This document shows, one piece after another, positions 42,078-51,427 of a DNA stretch of 64,000 nt. The notes below the pieces were generated by a model, which saw only the letters and a program-made list of their open reading frames with translations, was not told the origin of the DNA and did not search any database. The translations under genes and the position numbers were made by a program. The stretch comes from Bacteroidales bacterium (GTDB lineage: Bacteria > Bacteroidota > Bacteroidia > Bacteroidales > CAIWKO01), in NCBI GenBank assembly GCA_023228145.1, contig JALOBU010000010.1, positions 1 through 64,000 on the forward strand, in the 5' to 3' direction. Within the stretch, counting starts at the first letter, position 1; each line of letters starts with the position of its first letter.

Positions 42078-42116
42078 CTTAGCGCCCTTTGCGCCTCCTT
42101 TGCGTCCTTTGCGGTT
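42078..42116. repeat. Direct repeat of a ctttgcg unit
   Basis: Three copies of ctttgcg occur at about 10-nt spacing (near 42087, 42098 and 42107), preceded by cttagcg and followed by gttaaa. Similar strings occur between genes in many bacterial genomes; this is recalled and was not searched. Confidence 0.45.
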
Positions 42117-42237
42117 AAACCTCCTCTGCAGTAGTTTAAAACTTCCCTCCGTAAAAAAATTGCCGATAAAAGATAAAAAAGTATTTTTATAAAAAATTTC
42201 AAACCACTAATTAAACAAATAATAATAAACAAATTTT

Positions 42238-43440
42238 ATGAAAGTACTCGTATTAAATTGCGGAAGTTCATCCATCAAGTATCAACTGATAAAAATGAAC
42301 AATGAAGCCGATGTTTTGGCAAAAGGGTTGTTAGAACGTGTTGGTATGGACAACAGCGAACTTACACATCAACCAAAAGGGAAAGATAAAGTTGTAAGTA
42401 TTCAGCCGGTTCACGACCACACAGTGGGGATTAACCTTATTCTTGATGCACTGATGCATCCCGAACACGGCGTTATTAAAGATAAATATGAAATTGATGT
42501 GGTGGGGCACCGCGTGGTTCACGGAGGAGAAAAGTTCAGCGGAAGTGTACTTATCACGCAAGAAGTGATTGACAAAATGGAAGAATGCAGCGACCTTGCA
42601 CCCCTCCACAATCCCGCTAACCTCAAAGGAATTTATGCTATTCAAAAACTATTGCCCGAAGTAAAAATGTGCGGTGTGTTTGATACGGCCTTTCACCAGA
42701 CCATGCCGGAGCATTCTTATCTTTATGCTTTGCCTTATGAGTTCTATGAAAAATACAAGGTGCGCCGTTATGGATTTCACGGAACCAGCCACGGCTTTGT
42801 CGCACAAAAAGCTTGTAAAATTCTCGGAATGGATTTCAATAATGTTAATATTATTACTTGTCATCTGGGTAATGGGGCATCCATTACAGCCATCAAAAAT
42901 GGTAAATCATATGAAACTTCAATGGGTTTAACCCCCGTTGAGGGCCTGATTATGGGAACACGTTGCGGCGATCTGGACTTGGGAGCATTATTATTTCTAA
43001 TGGAAAAAGAAAACCTTGATTTGAAAAAAACTAACGACATCATTAATAAAAAAAGCGGGATGATGGGCTTGTCGGGAGTTTCTTCTGACATGCGCGACAT
43101 TGAAGACGCCGCAAAGAAAGGAAATCACAGGGCACAACTATCTCTGAAAATGTATAATCATCGGGTTAAAAAATATATTGGAGCTTATGCCGCGGTGATG
43201 GGCGGTGTTGACCTGATTATCTTTACCGGGGGAATTGGTGAAAATGCAAGTAATACAAGATCTGGTATCATGGAAGGATTGGAATTTTTGGGAATTAATT
43301 TTGATTTTGAATTGAACAAAAATATACACGCAAAAGACGCTACTCTGACCAAAGAAGACTCAAAAGTAAAAGTTATGGTTATAACAACAAATGAAGAACT
43401 TGTAATTGCTAACGAGTCAATAAAACTTATTAGCAATTAA
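42238..43440 (+). CDS. ackA: Acetate kinase
   Basis: The 400-residue protein has the two ASKHA signatures: VLNCGSSSIKYQL at the N-terminus and HLGNGASITAI. It also has VGHRVVHGGEKF, GFHGTSHGFV and GGIGENA. It transfers phosphate from acetyl phosphate to ADP. The next gene starts at its stop codon (taatg), so a prenyl synthase gene is translationally coupled. Confidence 0.98.
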   Translation: MKVLVLNCGSSSIKYQLIKMNNEADVLAKGLLERVGMDNSELTHQPKGKDKVVSIQPVHDHTVGINLILDALMHPEHGVIKDKYEIDVVGHRVVHGGEKFSGSVLITQEVIDKMEECSDLAPLHNPANLKGIYAIQKLLPEVKMCGVFDTAFHQTMPEHSYLYALPYEFYEKYKVRRYGFHGTSHGFVAQKACKILGMDFNNVNIITCHLGNGASITAIKNGKSYETSMGLTPVEGLIMGTRCGDLDLGALLFLMEKENLDLKKTNDIINKKSGMMGLSGVSSDMRDIEDAAKKGNHRAQLSLKMYNHRVKKYIGAYAAVMGGVDLIIFTGGIGENASNTRSGIMEGLEFLGINFDFELNKNIHAKDATLTKEDSKVKVMVITTNEELVIANESIKLISN

Positions 43441-44414
43441 TGAAAGCTTTTGAAACATATCTTCAGCTGATAAATAGTAAAATTGACCAACTTCAACTGG
43501 ACAAAACCCCAAAAGAGTTATACGAGCCTATTGCTTATTCATTAAAAATCGGGGGAAAACGTTTACGGCCTTTGCTTACCATCTTGTCATGTGAAATGTT
43601 TGGAGGCCAGGTTATTAAGGCCTTACCGGCAGCAGTGGCTATTGAGATTTTCCACAACTTTACGTTGGTACATGACGATATAATGGACGTTGCTCCAATG
43701 CGTCGTGGCAAAGAAACTGTTTATAAAAAATGGAATACCAATATTGGTATTTTGTCCGGAGACGCCATGTTGGCAAAAGCTTTCGAACTCCTAACTGAGT
43801 TGGAAACAAAACATGTTAAGCCGGTAGTAAAATTACTTTCAGATGTTGCCATTCTTGTTTGTGAGGGCCAACAGCTTGACATGAATTATGAACACATGGA
43901 GAATATTTCGATCTCACGTTACTTGTCAATGATTAAGTTAAAAACGGCGGCTCTGGTTGCTGCAAGCCTGAAAGCCGGGGCGCTGATAGCGGAAGCTCCT
44001 GCCAATGATTGCAAAGAGATTTTTAAATTTGGAGAATCACTTGGCATGGCTTTTCAACTACAGGATGATATACTTGATGTTTTTGGAGATGAAGAAAAAT
44101 TTGGGAAAAAAAGTGGAGGGGATATTATTGCCAGAAAAAAAACATATTTATATTTGAAAGCAAATGAAGTTGCAAGAGGAAAAATAAAAAAGGAACTACA
44201 ATATTATTATAGTAAGAGCGATATAGATAATAAAGTTAAAATTGCTGCAGTTTCAGAAATTTATTACCAGCTTGGAATCATGAAATATGCAGAAAAAGAA
44301 ATGAATAATTATTTTAAACAGGCGAAACTTCACCTTGATAACATCAAGTTACCGGAAAAAAATAAGAAAAAGCTCTCTGCACTTGCCGCAAAATTAATGG
44401 TAAGAGAATTTTAG
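43440..44414 (+). CDS. Trans-isoprenyl diphosphate synthase (polyprenyl synthetase family)
   Basis: The 324-residue protein has both Asp-rich motifs: the first in LVHDDIMDVAPMRRG and the second in FQLQDDILDVFGD. It also has the GGKRLRP motif near residue 38. It condenses isopentenyl diphosphate with an allylic primer for quinone side chains or undecaprenyl-type carriers. Product length cannot be set with confidence. It overlaps ackA by one base. Confidence 0.93.
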   Translation: MKAFETYLQLINSKIDQLQLDKTPKELYEPIAYSLKIGGKRLRPLLTILSCEMFGGQVIKALPAAVAIEIFHNFTLVHDDIMDVAPMRRGKETVYKKWNTNIGILSGDAMLAKAFELLTELETKHVKPVVKLLSDVAILVCEGQQLDMNYEHMENISISRYLSMIKLKTAALVAASLKAGALIAEAPANDCKEIFKFGESLGMAFQLQDDILDVFGDEEKFGKKSGGDIIARKKTYLYLKANEVARGKIKKELQYYYSKSDIDNKVKIAAVSEIYYQLGIMKYAEKEMNNYFKQAKLHLDNIKLPEKNKKKLSALAAKLMVREF

Positions 44415-44415
44415 T

Positions 44416-45678
44416 TTATAATATTTGCATTCTGTTTGCGTCCTGTTTAACAAAAACAAAAAACATCATTGTAAATATTACGAGGGATGATCCCCCGTAA
44501 CTGATAAAAGGCAGAGGAATCCCAACAACGGGGGCAAGGCCTATCGTCATGCCAACATTAATCATAACGTGAAAGAAAATAAGGGATGCCAGTCCATATC
44601 CATAAATACGGCTGAATGCCGAGCGCTGGCGTTCAGCAATAAATAAAATTCTTAATATAAATAAAAGATACATAAGCAGTACCGTGGCGCTTCCTAAAAA
44701 TCCCCATTCCTCACCAATGGTACAAAAAATAAAATCTGTATTTTGTTCGGGAACAAATTTGTACTTAGTTTGAGTACCATTTAAAAAACCTTTTCCAATA
44801 ATTCCACCGGAACCAATAGCAATTTTTGATTGATTGACATTATATCCTGCATCTTTGGGGTCGTCAATTTTTCCTAAAAGAACATCTATTCTTTTTTTCT
44901 GATGAGGTTTTAATGCATATTCATAAATGGTATTTACACTTAACGAAAACCCTATTATACTAGCCACAATAAAAATATAAGTAAGAATATTCTTTTTTGT
45001 TTTACGTATTAAAAAAAATATAATTATCGCTACGCCCAAGATAAAGCTAATAATTATAAGTTTGTCGATTAAAATTGAAAGAATAAACAAGACAACTAAA
45101 GCAAAACCTATAATCAGTATGTTTCCGGATAATCCTTCACGATATAGTAAAAAAATAAAGGAAACAAATATTAGCGCAGAGCCTGTTTCATTCTGAAATA
45201 AAATTAATATAGCAGGAATTAATATGAACAATAAGCTCCGTAAACGTGTGCCAATGTCTTGTATTTTAATACCTGTTTGACTTAAAAGTGAGGCAAGAAT
45301 AAGAGTTGTTGAAAATTTCGCAAATTCCAGAGGCTGAAACCTTATTGTTTCCGACAAAACAATCCAGGACTTTGAGCCATGAATTTCTTTTCCTATAAAA
45401 ATAGTTAGTAATAAAAGGATAATTGAGAAAATGTAGATAACCAGCGAAAAAGTCGAAAAGAACTTAGCATCAATAATCATTATACACAAACCAATAACCA
45501 AAGCAATAATAATCCACAGGAATTGTTTCCCATAGTCCTGTGTAAAATCAAAAATACTTTTATGTTCAGGGTTATATGCTGCCGCATAAATATTAATCCA
45601 GCCGACAAGAATAAAAAAAAGAAAAATGCCCATGAGCACCCAGTCAATATTTAAAATGATATTATTTCTCCGGCTCAT
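44416..45678 (-). CDS. rodA: Rod shape-determining glycosyltransferase RodA
   Basis: The 420-residue SEDS protein has ten transmembrane helices. The family signatures are HGSKSWIVL followed by FQPLEFAKF, FLNGTQTKYKFVPEQNTDFIFCTIGEEWGFLG, and GIPLPFISYGGSSL near the end. RodA polymerises glycan strands of the lateral wall with PBP2. Its start overlaps the PBP2 stop codon by four bases (atga). Confidence 0.96.
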   Translation of the reverse strand: MSRRNNIILNIDWVLMGIFLFFILVGWINIYAAAYNPEHKSIFDFTQDYGKQFLWIIIALVIGLCIMIIDAKFFSTFSLVIYIFSIILLLLTIFIGKEIHGSKSWIVLSETIRFQPLEFAKFSTTLILASLLSQTGIKIQDIGTRLRSLLFILIPAILILFQNETGSALIFVSFIFLLYREGLSGNILIIGFALVVLFILSILIDKLIIISFILGVAIIIFFLIRKTKKNILTYIFIVASIIGFSLSVNTIYEYALKPHQKKRIDVLLGKIDDPKDAGYNVNQSKIAIGSGGIIGKGFLNGTQTKYKFVPEQNTDFIFCTIGEEWGFLGSATVLLMYLLFILRILFIAERQRSAFSRIYGYGLASLIFFHVMINVGMTIGLAPVVGIPLPFISYGGSSLVIFTMMFFVFVKQDANRMQIL

Positions 45679-47504
45679 TGATTATTGTCAATAAATTTAG
45701 ACTCCATAATTTCTTTTTCAAGGTCGGGACGTTTAACCTTTTTTGTTAGATATTTTTCTATCATAAGGCTTACCACGGGAGCAGCCCATGTTGCGCCATA
45801 ACCCGAATTTTCAACAACGGCTGCAATAGCAATTTTAGGATTCTCTTTTGGGGCAAAGGCTATGAAAATGGAATGATTTTTCCCTGCATTTTGAGCTGTG
45901 CCCGTTTTACCACATACTTTTATGCTATCCATTTTAACATTTCTGGCCGTACCACCCTCTACAACACCGTACATCCCCTCAATGATATAATCAAAATACT
46001 GTGGGTTAATATTTGTTATGTATTTTTTTAGAAATTTTTTATTATAATTTGTTGGCTTACCAAAAGCCTTGACAATATGTGGTGTGTAATAATACCCCCT
46101 ATTGGCAATTATTGCAGTAATATTGACAAGTTGCAGCGGGGTGAGTAAAATCTCTCCCTGCCCAATAGCAATGGAAATAACAGTTAAGGCTCTCCAGCGA
46201 TTTTCCCCAAAATATTTATCATAATAATTTCTTGTTGGTATATTTCCATCTGACTCGCTGGGCAAGTCAACACCTAATTTTTTGCCAAGCCCCAGACTTA
46301 AAGCATGGTTTCTCCACGCCTCAAAAGCCTCACTTGTATTTTTGTATTTTTTGTTTTCTAATGTTGTTTTAAGAACTTTACAGAAATATGCATTACAAGA
46401 TGTTTGAATTGCCCCGTAAAGGTTTAATGGAGAAGAATGAGCATGGCATTTAACCATTTTGCCATTTCCCAAGGGAAATCCCCCATAACAGGGGTATGCT
46501 GTTGTGTTGGTTAAAACTCCTTCCTGTAATCCGATTAATCCTGTTATAGGTTTAAATGTTGACCCGGGGGGATAACGCCCTGATAACGCCCTGTTAAATA
46601 ATGGCAAATTTTTGTCTGAAATCAGTTTAAAGTAATTTTTAGTTCTTTCACGGCCCACAAGCAGATTAGGATCGTATGACGGGCTGGATGATATAGCAAT
46701 AATTCCCCCTGTTTTCGGGTCAATGGCAACAACACTTCCACGCTTGTTTTGCAATAACATCTCAGCATACGATTGTAGCTCAATATCCATGCTTGTGTAT
46801 AAATCTTGCCCGGCTTTTGCTTCAACATCAAATTTACCATTCATATAACTTCCCATATCTCTACCATGGACATCAACCATAATGATGCGATACCCTTTTT
46901 TCCCGCGCAATTCTATTTCATAGGATTTTTCAAGGCCGCTCAAACCAATGTAGTCTCCCGGCCTGTAATATTTATCTTCTTCAAGGATTTCGGGCCAAAC
47001 TTCTCCGATATATCCCAGAACTTGTGCCGCATAAGGCTGCGGGTAGTTTCGAATAGTTCGTGCCTGTATGTAAAAACCCGGATAATTGATTAGTTTTTCC
47101 TGAAGTATCCCATATATTTCTTTGGTTAATTTTTCTTCAATAATGGATGGCAGAAACCCGGAATATTTTATGGCATTATTAAGCCGTTTCTGGAAAGTAA
47201 CTTTATCTATTCCTGTTAAATTACAAAGAGTATTAGTATCAAATATTCCTTTAATCTGTCTTGGAATAACCATCAAATCGTAAGTCGCTTCATTATATAG
47301 TAAGGGTTTGCCGTTGCAATCATACACCAAACCCCTTGCAGGATATTCTGTTATGTAGCGGAATACGTTATTTTTAGCTGACGATTTATAACTCTCGTCT
47401 ATTATCTGAAGAAGGAAAAGCCTTACAATAAAAATAAGAATAATAACCAGAAATATTGCACTTATTACATGTCTTCTGGGCGAATAACTTTTTTTGACAG
47501 TCAT
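45675..47504 (-). CDS. mrdA: Penicillin-binding protein 2, peptidoglycan transpeptidase
   Basis: The 609-residue protein has one N-terminal membrane anchor (about 14-35) and a dimerisation domain with YPARGLVYDCNGKPLLYN. The transpeptidase motifs are S-x-x-K in PPGSTFKPITG, S-C-N in QTSCNAYFC and KTGTAQN. The protein cross-links elongation-phase peptidoglycan with RodA. mreBCD genes, often upstream, are not in this window; a TetR efflux operon lies there instead. Confidence 0.96.
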   Translation of the reverse strand: MTVKKSYSPRRHVISAIFLVIILIFIVRLFLLQIIDESYKSSAKNNVFRYITEYPARGLVYDCNGKPLLYNEATYDLMVIPRQIKGIFDTNTLCNLTGIDKVTFQKRLNNAIKYSGFLPSIIEEKLTKEIYGILQEKLINYPGFYIQARTIRNYPQPYAAQVLGYIGEVWPEILEEDKYYRPGDYIGLSGLEKSYEIELRGKKGYRIIMVDVHGRDMGSYMNGKFDVEAKAGQDLYTSMDIELQSYAEMLLQNKRGSVVAIDPKTGGIIAISSSPSYDPNLLVGRERTKNYFKLISDKNLPLFNRALSGRYPPGSTFKPITGLIGLQEGVLTNTTAYPCYGGFPLGNGKMVKCHAHSSPLNLYGAIQTSCNAYFCKVLKTTLENKKYKNTSEAFEAWRNHALSLGLGKKLGVDLPSESDGNIPTRNYYDKYFGENRWRALTVISIAIGQGEILLTPLQLVNITAIIANRGYYYTPHIVKAFGKPTNYNKKFLKKYITNINPQYFDYIIEGMYGVVEGGTARNVKMDSIKVCGKTGTAQNAGKNHSIFIAFAPKENPKIAIAAVVENSGYGATWAAPVVSLMIEKYLTKKVKRPDLEKEIMESKFIDNNQ

Positions 47505-47570
47505 TTTGCTAAAAAAACAAAATTAATGAAATATCAGGACAAGCTAATCAATAAAGATTTTAGAAAAAAC

Positions 47571-47602
47571 TTGTTTTTATAAAATTAATAATTTTAAATT
47601 TG
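47571..47602 (+). promoter_or_regulatory. Promoter of the TetR-efflux operon
   Basis: TTG (47571-47573), a 21-nt spacer and TAAATTTG (47595-47602) fit the Bacteroidota pattern. The GTG start of tetR lies 31 nt downstream. Confidence 0.65.
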
Positions 47603-47613
47603 CCAAATAGTTA

Positions 47614-47625
47614 AACCAATTGGTT
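47614..47625. promoter_or_regulatory. Palindromic operator, probably TetR-binding
   Basis: aaccaattggtt is a perfect 12-bp palindrome lying 11 nt after the -7 box and 8 nt before the regulator start codon. Binding there would block transcription of the whole operon, as expected of an autoregulated TetR repressor. Confidence 0.65.
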
Positions 47626-47633
47626 AATTTTTT

Positions 47634-48251
47634 GTGAAAAAGAAACAACATAAAACACACAGTACTCAGGAAATAATTTTTGAGGCGGCAAAAAAAGTTT
47701 TTGTGGAAAAAGGTTTTGATGGTGCACGCATGCAGAATATTGCCGATGAAGCAGGCATTAACAAAGCCTTGCTGCATTATTACTTTCGGAGTAAGGAGAA
47801 ATTATTTGACTATATTTTTGATGAATCGTTTAAAAAATTTTTTCCCCAAATATCTTTAATTATGTTTTCTGAACTGCAGTTTGAGGAAAAAATAAAATCT
47901 TTTGTTTCACATTATATTGATACACTTTTACAAAACCCGCATATACCTGTTTTTGTATTGCATGAGCTAAAAAGAAAACCTGAAAGAATACTTAATATAA
48001 TTAAGAATTCAGGCATTCATCCGGAACAAACCAGCCAATTACTACAAAAAGAAATTGATGAGGGAAAAATAAACCCCATACCCATGGAGCACCTTATTGT
48101 GAACATGATAGGCTTGTGTCTTTTCCCGTTTATTGGCAGACCGATCATTGAAGGATTTATTTTTAAAGGCAATAAGAGAGCTTTCGACCATTTTATTGAA
48201 GACAGAAAAGTTATGGTTGCAGAATTCATTATTAACTCAATAAAAAAATAA
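47634..48251 (+). CDS. TetR/AcrR family transcriptional regulator
   Basis: The 205-residue protein has the TetR helix-turn-helix in IIFEAAKKVFVEKGFDGARM and INKALLHYYFRSKEKLF. The C-terminal ligand domain resembles the CecR (YbiH) type. The start is GTG. It is the first gene of an operon with TolC, HlyD and ABC transporter genes, whose expression it probably represses until an exported drug binds. The inducer is unknown. Confidence 0.93.
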   Translation: MKKKQHKTHSTQEIIFEAAKKVFVEKGFDGARMQNIADEAGINKALLHYYFRSKEKLFDYIFDESFKKFFPQISLIMFSELQFEEKIKSFVSHYIDTLLQNPHIPVFVLHELKRKPERILNIIKNSGIHPEQTSQLLQKEIDEGKINPIPMEHLIVNMIGLCLFPFIGRPIIEGFIFKGNKRAFDHFIEDRKVMVAEFIINSIKK

Positions 48252-48259
48252 TAAATGTT

Positions 48260-49528
48260 ATGAAACGAATATTGCTGATGTTTTTTATTTTTCCACAAAC
48301 AATGTGTTTTCCACAAAATGCAGATACAATAAGCCTTAATTATTGCCAGCAACTGGCTCTTGATAATTATCCGCTTATTAAACAGAAAAGCCTTTTGTCG
48401 GAAGCCTCGGAGCTGAAGATAAAAAACCTTAATACATATTTTTTTCCACAGTTATCGTTGAACGGGCAGCTTACGTATCAGTCGGCAGTAACAGAAATTC
48501 CGGAAATTAGCCCCCTGTTTGAATCTCCTTCGATGAGCAAGGATCAGTATCGGTTAACCCTTGATTTAAATCAGGTACTTTGGGATGGTGGAACTATAGG
48601 AGCACAAAAGAAACTGGAGTCTGCAAACCTGCAAGCAGAACAAATGAATATTGAGGTGGAGGTTTTAAAGATAAAAGAACAAATAAACAAGCTATATTTT
48701 AATATATTGCTCGCTCAACAAAATGAAAAAGTAATCAAAAACATACAAGAAGACATAAAATCTAAATTAAAAAAGGCAGAAGCCGGTGTTAAAAATGAAA
48801 TTCTTTTGCAAAGTAATGCCGATATTTTTAAAGCCGAAATTGTTAAAACCGAACAACAACTTATAGAACTGACGGCTATGAAAAATATTGCATTAACAAT
48901 GTTGTCGGAATATATAAATCGGCCGCTTTTTGAATATACGGTATTGCAATTTCCCGACGATATTATCATTGATTTGATTTATGATAATAAACGCCCCGAA
49001 ATGCAGCTGCTCGATTTACAGGACAATAAATTGGATCTTTCAAAAAATTTATTAAATACCAGAGTAACCCCGCGTTTTTATGCTTTTGGACAGGGTGGCT
49101 ATGGAAGGCCGGGATTTAACATGCTGTCTGACGACTTTGATTTTTTTTACATAGTAGGGGCCAAAATGAGCTGGAATATCTCTGAGTTTTATCAATATAG
49201 AAAAGGAAAACGAATTATAGATTTACAGAAGAACATTCTAAATACTCAAAAAGAAACATTTGATAAAAATTTAAAAATTGCATCACAAAAAGATGCAGCA
49301 GATGTCATAAAATACAAACAACTTATTTCAAAAGACGAAGAAATAATCAGTCTCAGAAGTAATATCACCAATACGGCATCCAAGCAACTTGAAAATGGTA
49401 TCATTACCCCAACGGAATATATTACGGAATTAAATGCAGAAATGCAGGCAAGATTAAATCTGGAAACACACAAGATACAAATGAAACTGGCCGAAATAAA
49501 TTACATGAATCTCATGGGAAAACTTTAA
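48260..49528 (+). CDS. TolC family outer-membrane efflux protein
   Basis: The 422-residue protein has a signal peptide (cleavage near CFPQ) and two repeats of the outer-membrane efflux fold with long helices (LSLNYCQQLALDNYPLIKQK; NMLSDDFDFFYIVGAKMSWN). It forms a trimeric channel through the outer membrane. It lies 8 nt after tetR and upstream of the HlyD-type adaptor, so it is the exit duct of this efflux system. Confidence 0.92.
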   Translation: MKRILLMFFIFPQTMCFPQNADTISLNYCQQLALDNYPLIKQKSLLSEASELKIKNLNTYFFPQLSLNGQLTYQSAVTEIPEISPLFESPSMSKDQYRLTLDLNQVLWDGGTIGAQKKLESANLQAEQMNIEVEVLKIKEQINKLYFNILLAQQNEKVIKNIQEDIKSKLKKAEAGVKNEILLQSNADIFKAEIVKTEQQLIELTAMKNIALTMLSEYINRPLFEYTVLQFPDDIIIDLIYDNKRPEMQLLDLQDNKLDLSKNLLNTRVTPRFYAFGQGGYGRPGFNMLSDDFDFFYIVGAKMSWNISEFYQYRKGKRIIDLQKNILNTQKETFDKNLKIASQKDAADVIKYKQLISKDEEIISLRSNITNTASKQLENGIITPTEYITELNAEMQARLNLETHKIQMKLAEINYMNLMGKL

Positions 49529-49569
49529 TAATTTTTACAGATAGTATGACAAATTAAAAAAAAACACAA

Positions 49570-50454
49570 ATGAAAAAATATTTATTTATCATCGGCATTA
49601 CAATATTCACAGCCTGTTCTGGAGATAATAACAAAGCCGATGCTTACGGAAATTTTGAAGCCGAAGAAACAATTATCTCTTCTGAAGTTTATGGGAAAAT
49701 AATACGGCTAAACTTAGAAGAAGGTATGGACTTAGAAAAAGGAGACACTTTGGGCTTAATTGATACAACGGAATATCAGTTAAAGAAAGAACAATTAATG
49801 GCACAAAAAAATGCTATTTCTGACAAGTCAGCTAATATCGCATCGCAAATGGAAGTATATCAGCAACAAATAAATAATTTGCTTATTGACAAAGGCCGTA
49901 TCGAAAAGCTTTATAAAGATGGGGCTGCCACAAAAAAACAGCTGGATGATATCATTGGAGCAATTGACGTTATTGAAAAACAGAAGGTGTCAATACAAAC
50001 TCAAAGCGGAAGTATAGATGATGAAATACTTACCATTTCCAAACAAATAGAACAGGTAAATCAGAACATACGAAAATGTTATCTTATCTGCCCTGTTTCC
50101 GGAACCATATTAAGCAAATACATTCAACTTAATGAATTGGCAACACCCGGGAAACCACTATATAAAATATCAGACATGAGCCATGTTTTTCTGCGGGCAT
50201 ATATAAGCGAACCTCAGCTGGCAGAGGTAAAACTAAATCAAAAAGCAGAAGTTATTATAGATATAAGTAAAGGAAATACTGCAAAATATGAAGGCATTTT
50301 AACATGGGTATCTTCTACCGCAGAATTTACTCCAAAAATAATTCAGACGAAAGAAGAGCGCGTTAATTTGGTTTATGCCGTAAAAGTAAAAGTTAAAAAT
50401 GATGGCGCACTTAAAATAGGGATGCCCGGAGAGGTTAACTTTAATAAAAAATAG
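49570..50454 (+). CDS. HlyD/RND-type periplasmic adaptor lipoprotein
   Basis: The 294-residue protein begins with a lipobox (ITIFTACSGD). A biotinyl-lipoyl half-motif follows (GKIIRLNLEEGMDLEKGDTLG), then a helical hairpin (about 70-165) and the second half (YLICPVSGTILSKYIQLNE). It is the membrane-fusion adaptor that joins the ABC inner-membrane pump to TolC, as YbhG does. Confidence 0.92.
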   Translation: MKKYLFIIGITIFTACSGDNNKADAYGNFEAEETIISSEVYGKIIRLNLEEGMDLEKGDTLGLIDTTEYQLKKEQLMAQKNAISDKSANIASQMEVYQQQINNLLIDKGRIEKLYKDGAATKKQLDDIIGAIDVIEKQKVSIQTQSGSIDDEILTISKQIEQVNQNIRKCYLICPVSGTILSKYIQLNELATPGKPLYKISDMSHVFLRAYISEPQLAEVKLNQKAEVIIDISKGNTAKYEGILTWVSSTAEFTPKIIQTKEERVNLVYAVKVKVKNDGALKIGMPGEVNFNKK

Positions 50455-50515
50455 ATACCCGGATTTAACAAACAAAGAGAACAAAGAGGGATATGAAACA
50501 AAATCGGGAATAAAG

Positions 50516-51427
50516 ATGAATAGTGTTGAGGCTTTAAATATCTGTAAGAAATATGAAAAAGTGCAAGCGCTTCAGAATGTTTCTGTCAGTGTGAAAAGCG
50601 GGGAATTGTTTGGCTTCATCGGCCCTGACGGGGCGGGCAAAACTACTCTCTTTAAAATATTTGTTTCTTTAATGGTTCCTGATGAGGGAACAGCAACCGT
50701 TTGTGGTTTTAACACAATAAAAGATTATAAAAAACTCAGGAACATTATTGGTTATATGCCGGGAAAATTTTCTCTTTATCAGGACTTGACTGTTGAAGAG
50801 AATCTTAATTTTTTTGCAACAATTTTCGGGACCACCATACAAGAAAACTACCATTTGATAAAAGATATTTACGGCCAGATAGAACCGTTTAAAAACCGTC
50901 GTGCAGGAGCTTTGTCAGGAGGGATGAAACAAAAATTGGCCTTGTCGTGTGCCATGATTCATAAACCAGAAATACTTTTTCTTGACGAACCAACCACGGG
51001 AGTAGATGCCGTTTCTCGCAAAGAATTTTGGGAAATGTTGCACAGGCTTAAAGATGCGGGTATCACAATAATTGTATCCACCCCCTATATGGATGAAGCT
51101 TTGTTATGCGATCGTATTGCAATGATACAGGCTGGAAATATTTTAATAACAGGAACTCCCGGCGAAATAATAGCCGGCTTTCATAAAACAGTATTTGCTA
51201 TTAAATCTAAAAATACTTACAAATTAATCCGGCACCTTGCACACTTAAATTGTTGTGAGAATGTTTACCCTTTTGGCCAATACCTGCATTTTATTCCGAA
51301 AAACAGTAACATGAATCCCTTAGAGCTGTCAGCGAATATTTCGGATACCTACCCGGATGTTGAGATTTTGAAGGTAAAGCCCGACATTGAAGATTGTTTT
51401 ATCAACCTGATGAAAGAAACAAAATGA
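50516..51427 (+). CDS. ABC transporter ATP-binding protein (first half of YbhF-like pair)
   Basis: The 303-residue protein has Walker A (GPDGAGKTTLF), the signature LSGGMKQKLALS, Walker B (ILFLDEPTTGVD) and a C-terminal extension of about 80 residues. In the E. coli YbhF exporter two such halves are fused. Here they are separate genes overlapping by four bases. A TCAACCTGATGA-type coupled stop/start links it to the next gene. Confidence 0.93.
   Translation: MNSVEALNICKKYEKVQALQNVSVSVKSGELFGFIGPDGAGKTTLFKIFVSLMVPDEGTATVCGFNTIKDYKKLRNIIGYMPGKFSLYQDLTVEENLNFFATIFGTTIQENYHLIKDIYGQIEPFKNRRAGALSGGMKQKLALSCAMIHKPEILFLDEPTTGVDAVSRKEFWEMLHRLKDAGITIIVSTPYMDEALLCDRIAMIQAGNILITGTPGEIIAGFHKTVFAIKSKNTYKLIRHLAHLNCCENVYPFGQYLHFIPKNSNMNPLELSANISDTYPDVEILKVKPDIEDCFINLMKETK

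Larger units (their letters stand above)
41846..42237. other. Pta-ackA intergenic region with repeat elements
   Basis: The 392-bp gap holds no credible gene; a 64-codon frame at 41940-42134 has no homology-like features and spans the hairpins. It contains two adjacent hairpins (42001-42037), a third palindrome (42053-42072) and a short-period direct repeat (42078-42116), listed separately. The last 80 bp before ackA are AT-rich and probably hold the ackA leader. Confidence 0.7.

Noticed and set aside
42078..42116. CRISPR-like array from the ctttgcg repeats
   Set aside because: The unit is 7 nt with 3-4-nt gaps, far too short for repeats and spacers, and no cas genes are present.
41940..42134. 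64-codon plus-strand frame between pta and ackA
   Set aside because: It spans hairpins and a direct repeat, and its composition reflects those repeats.
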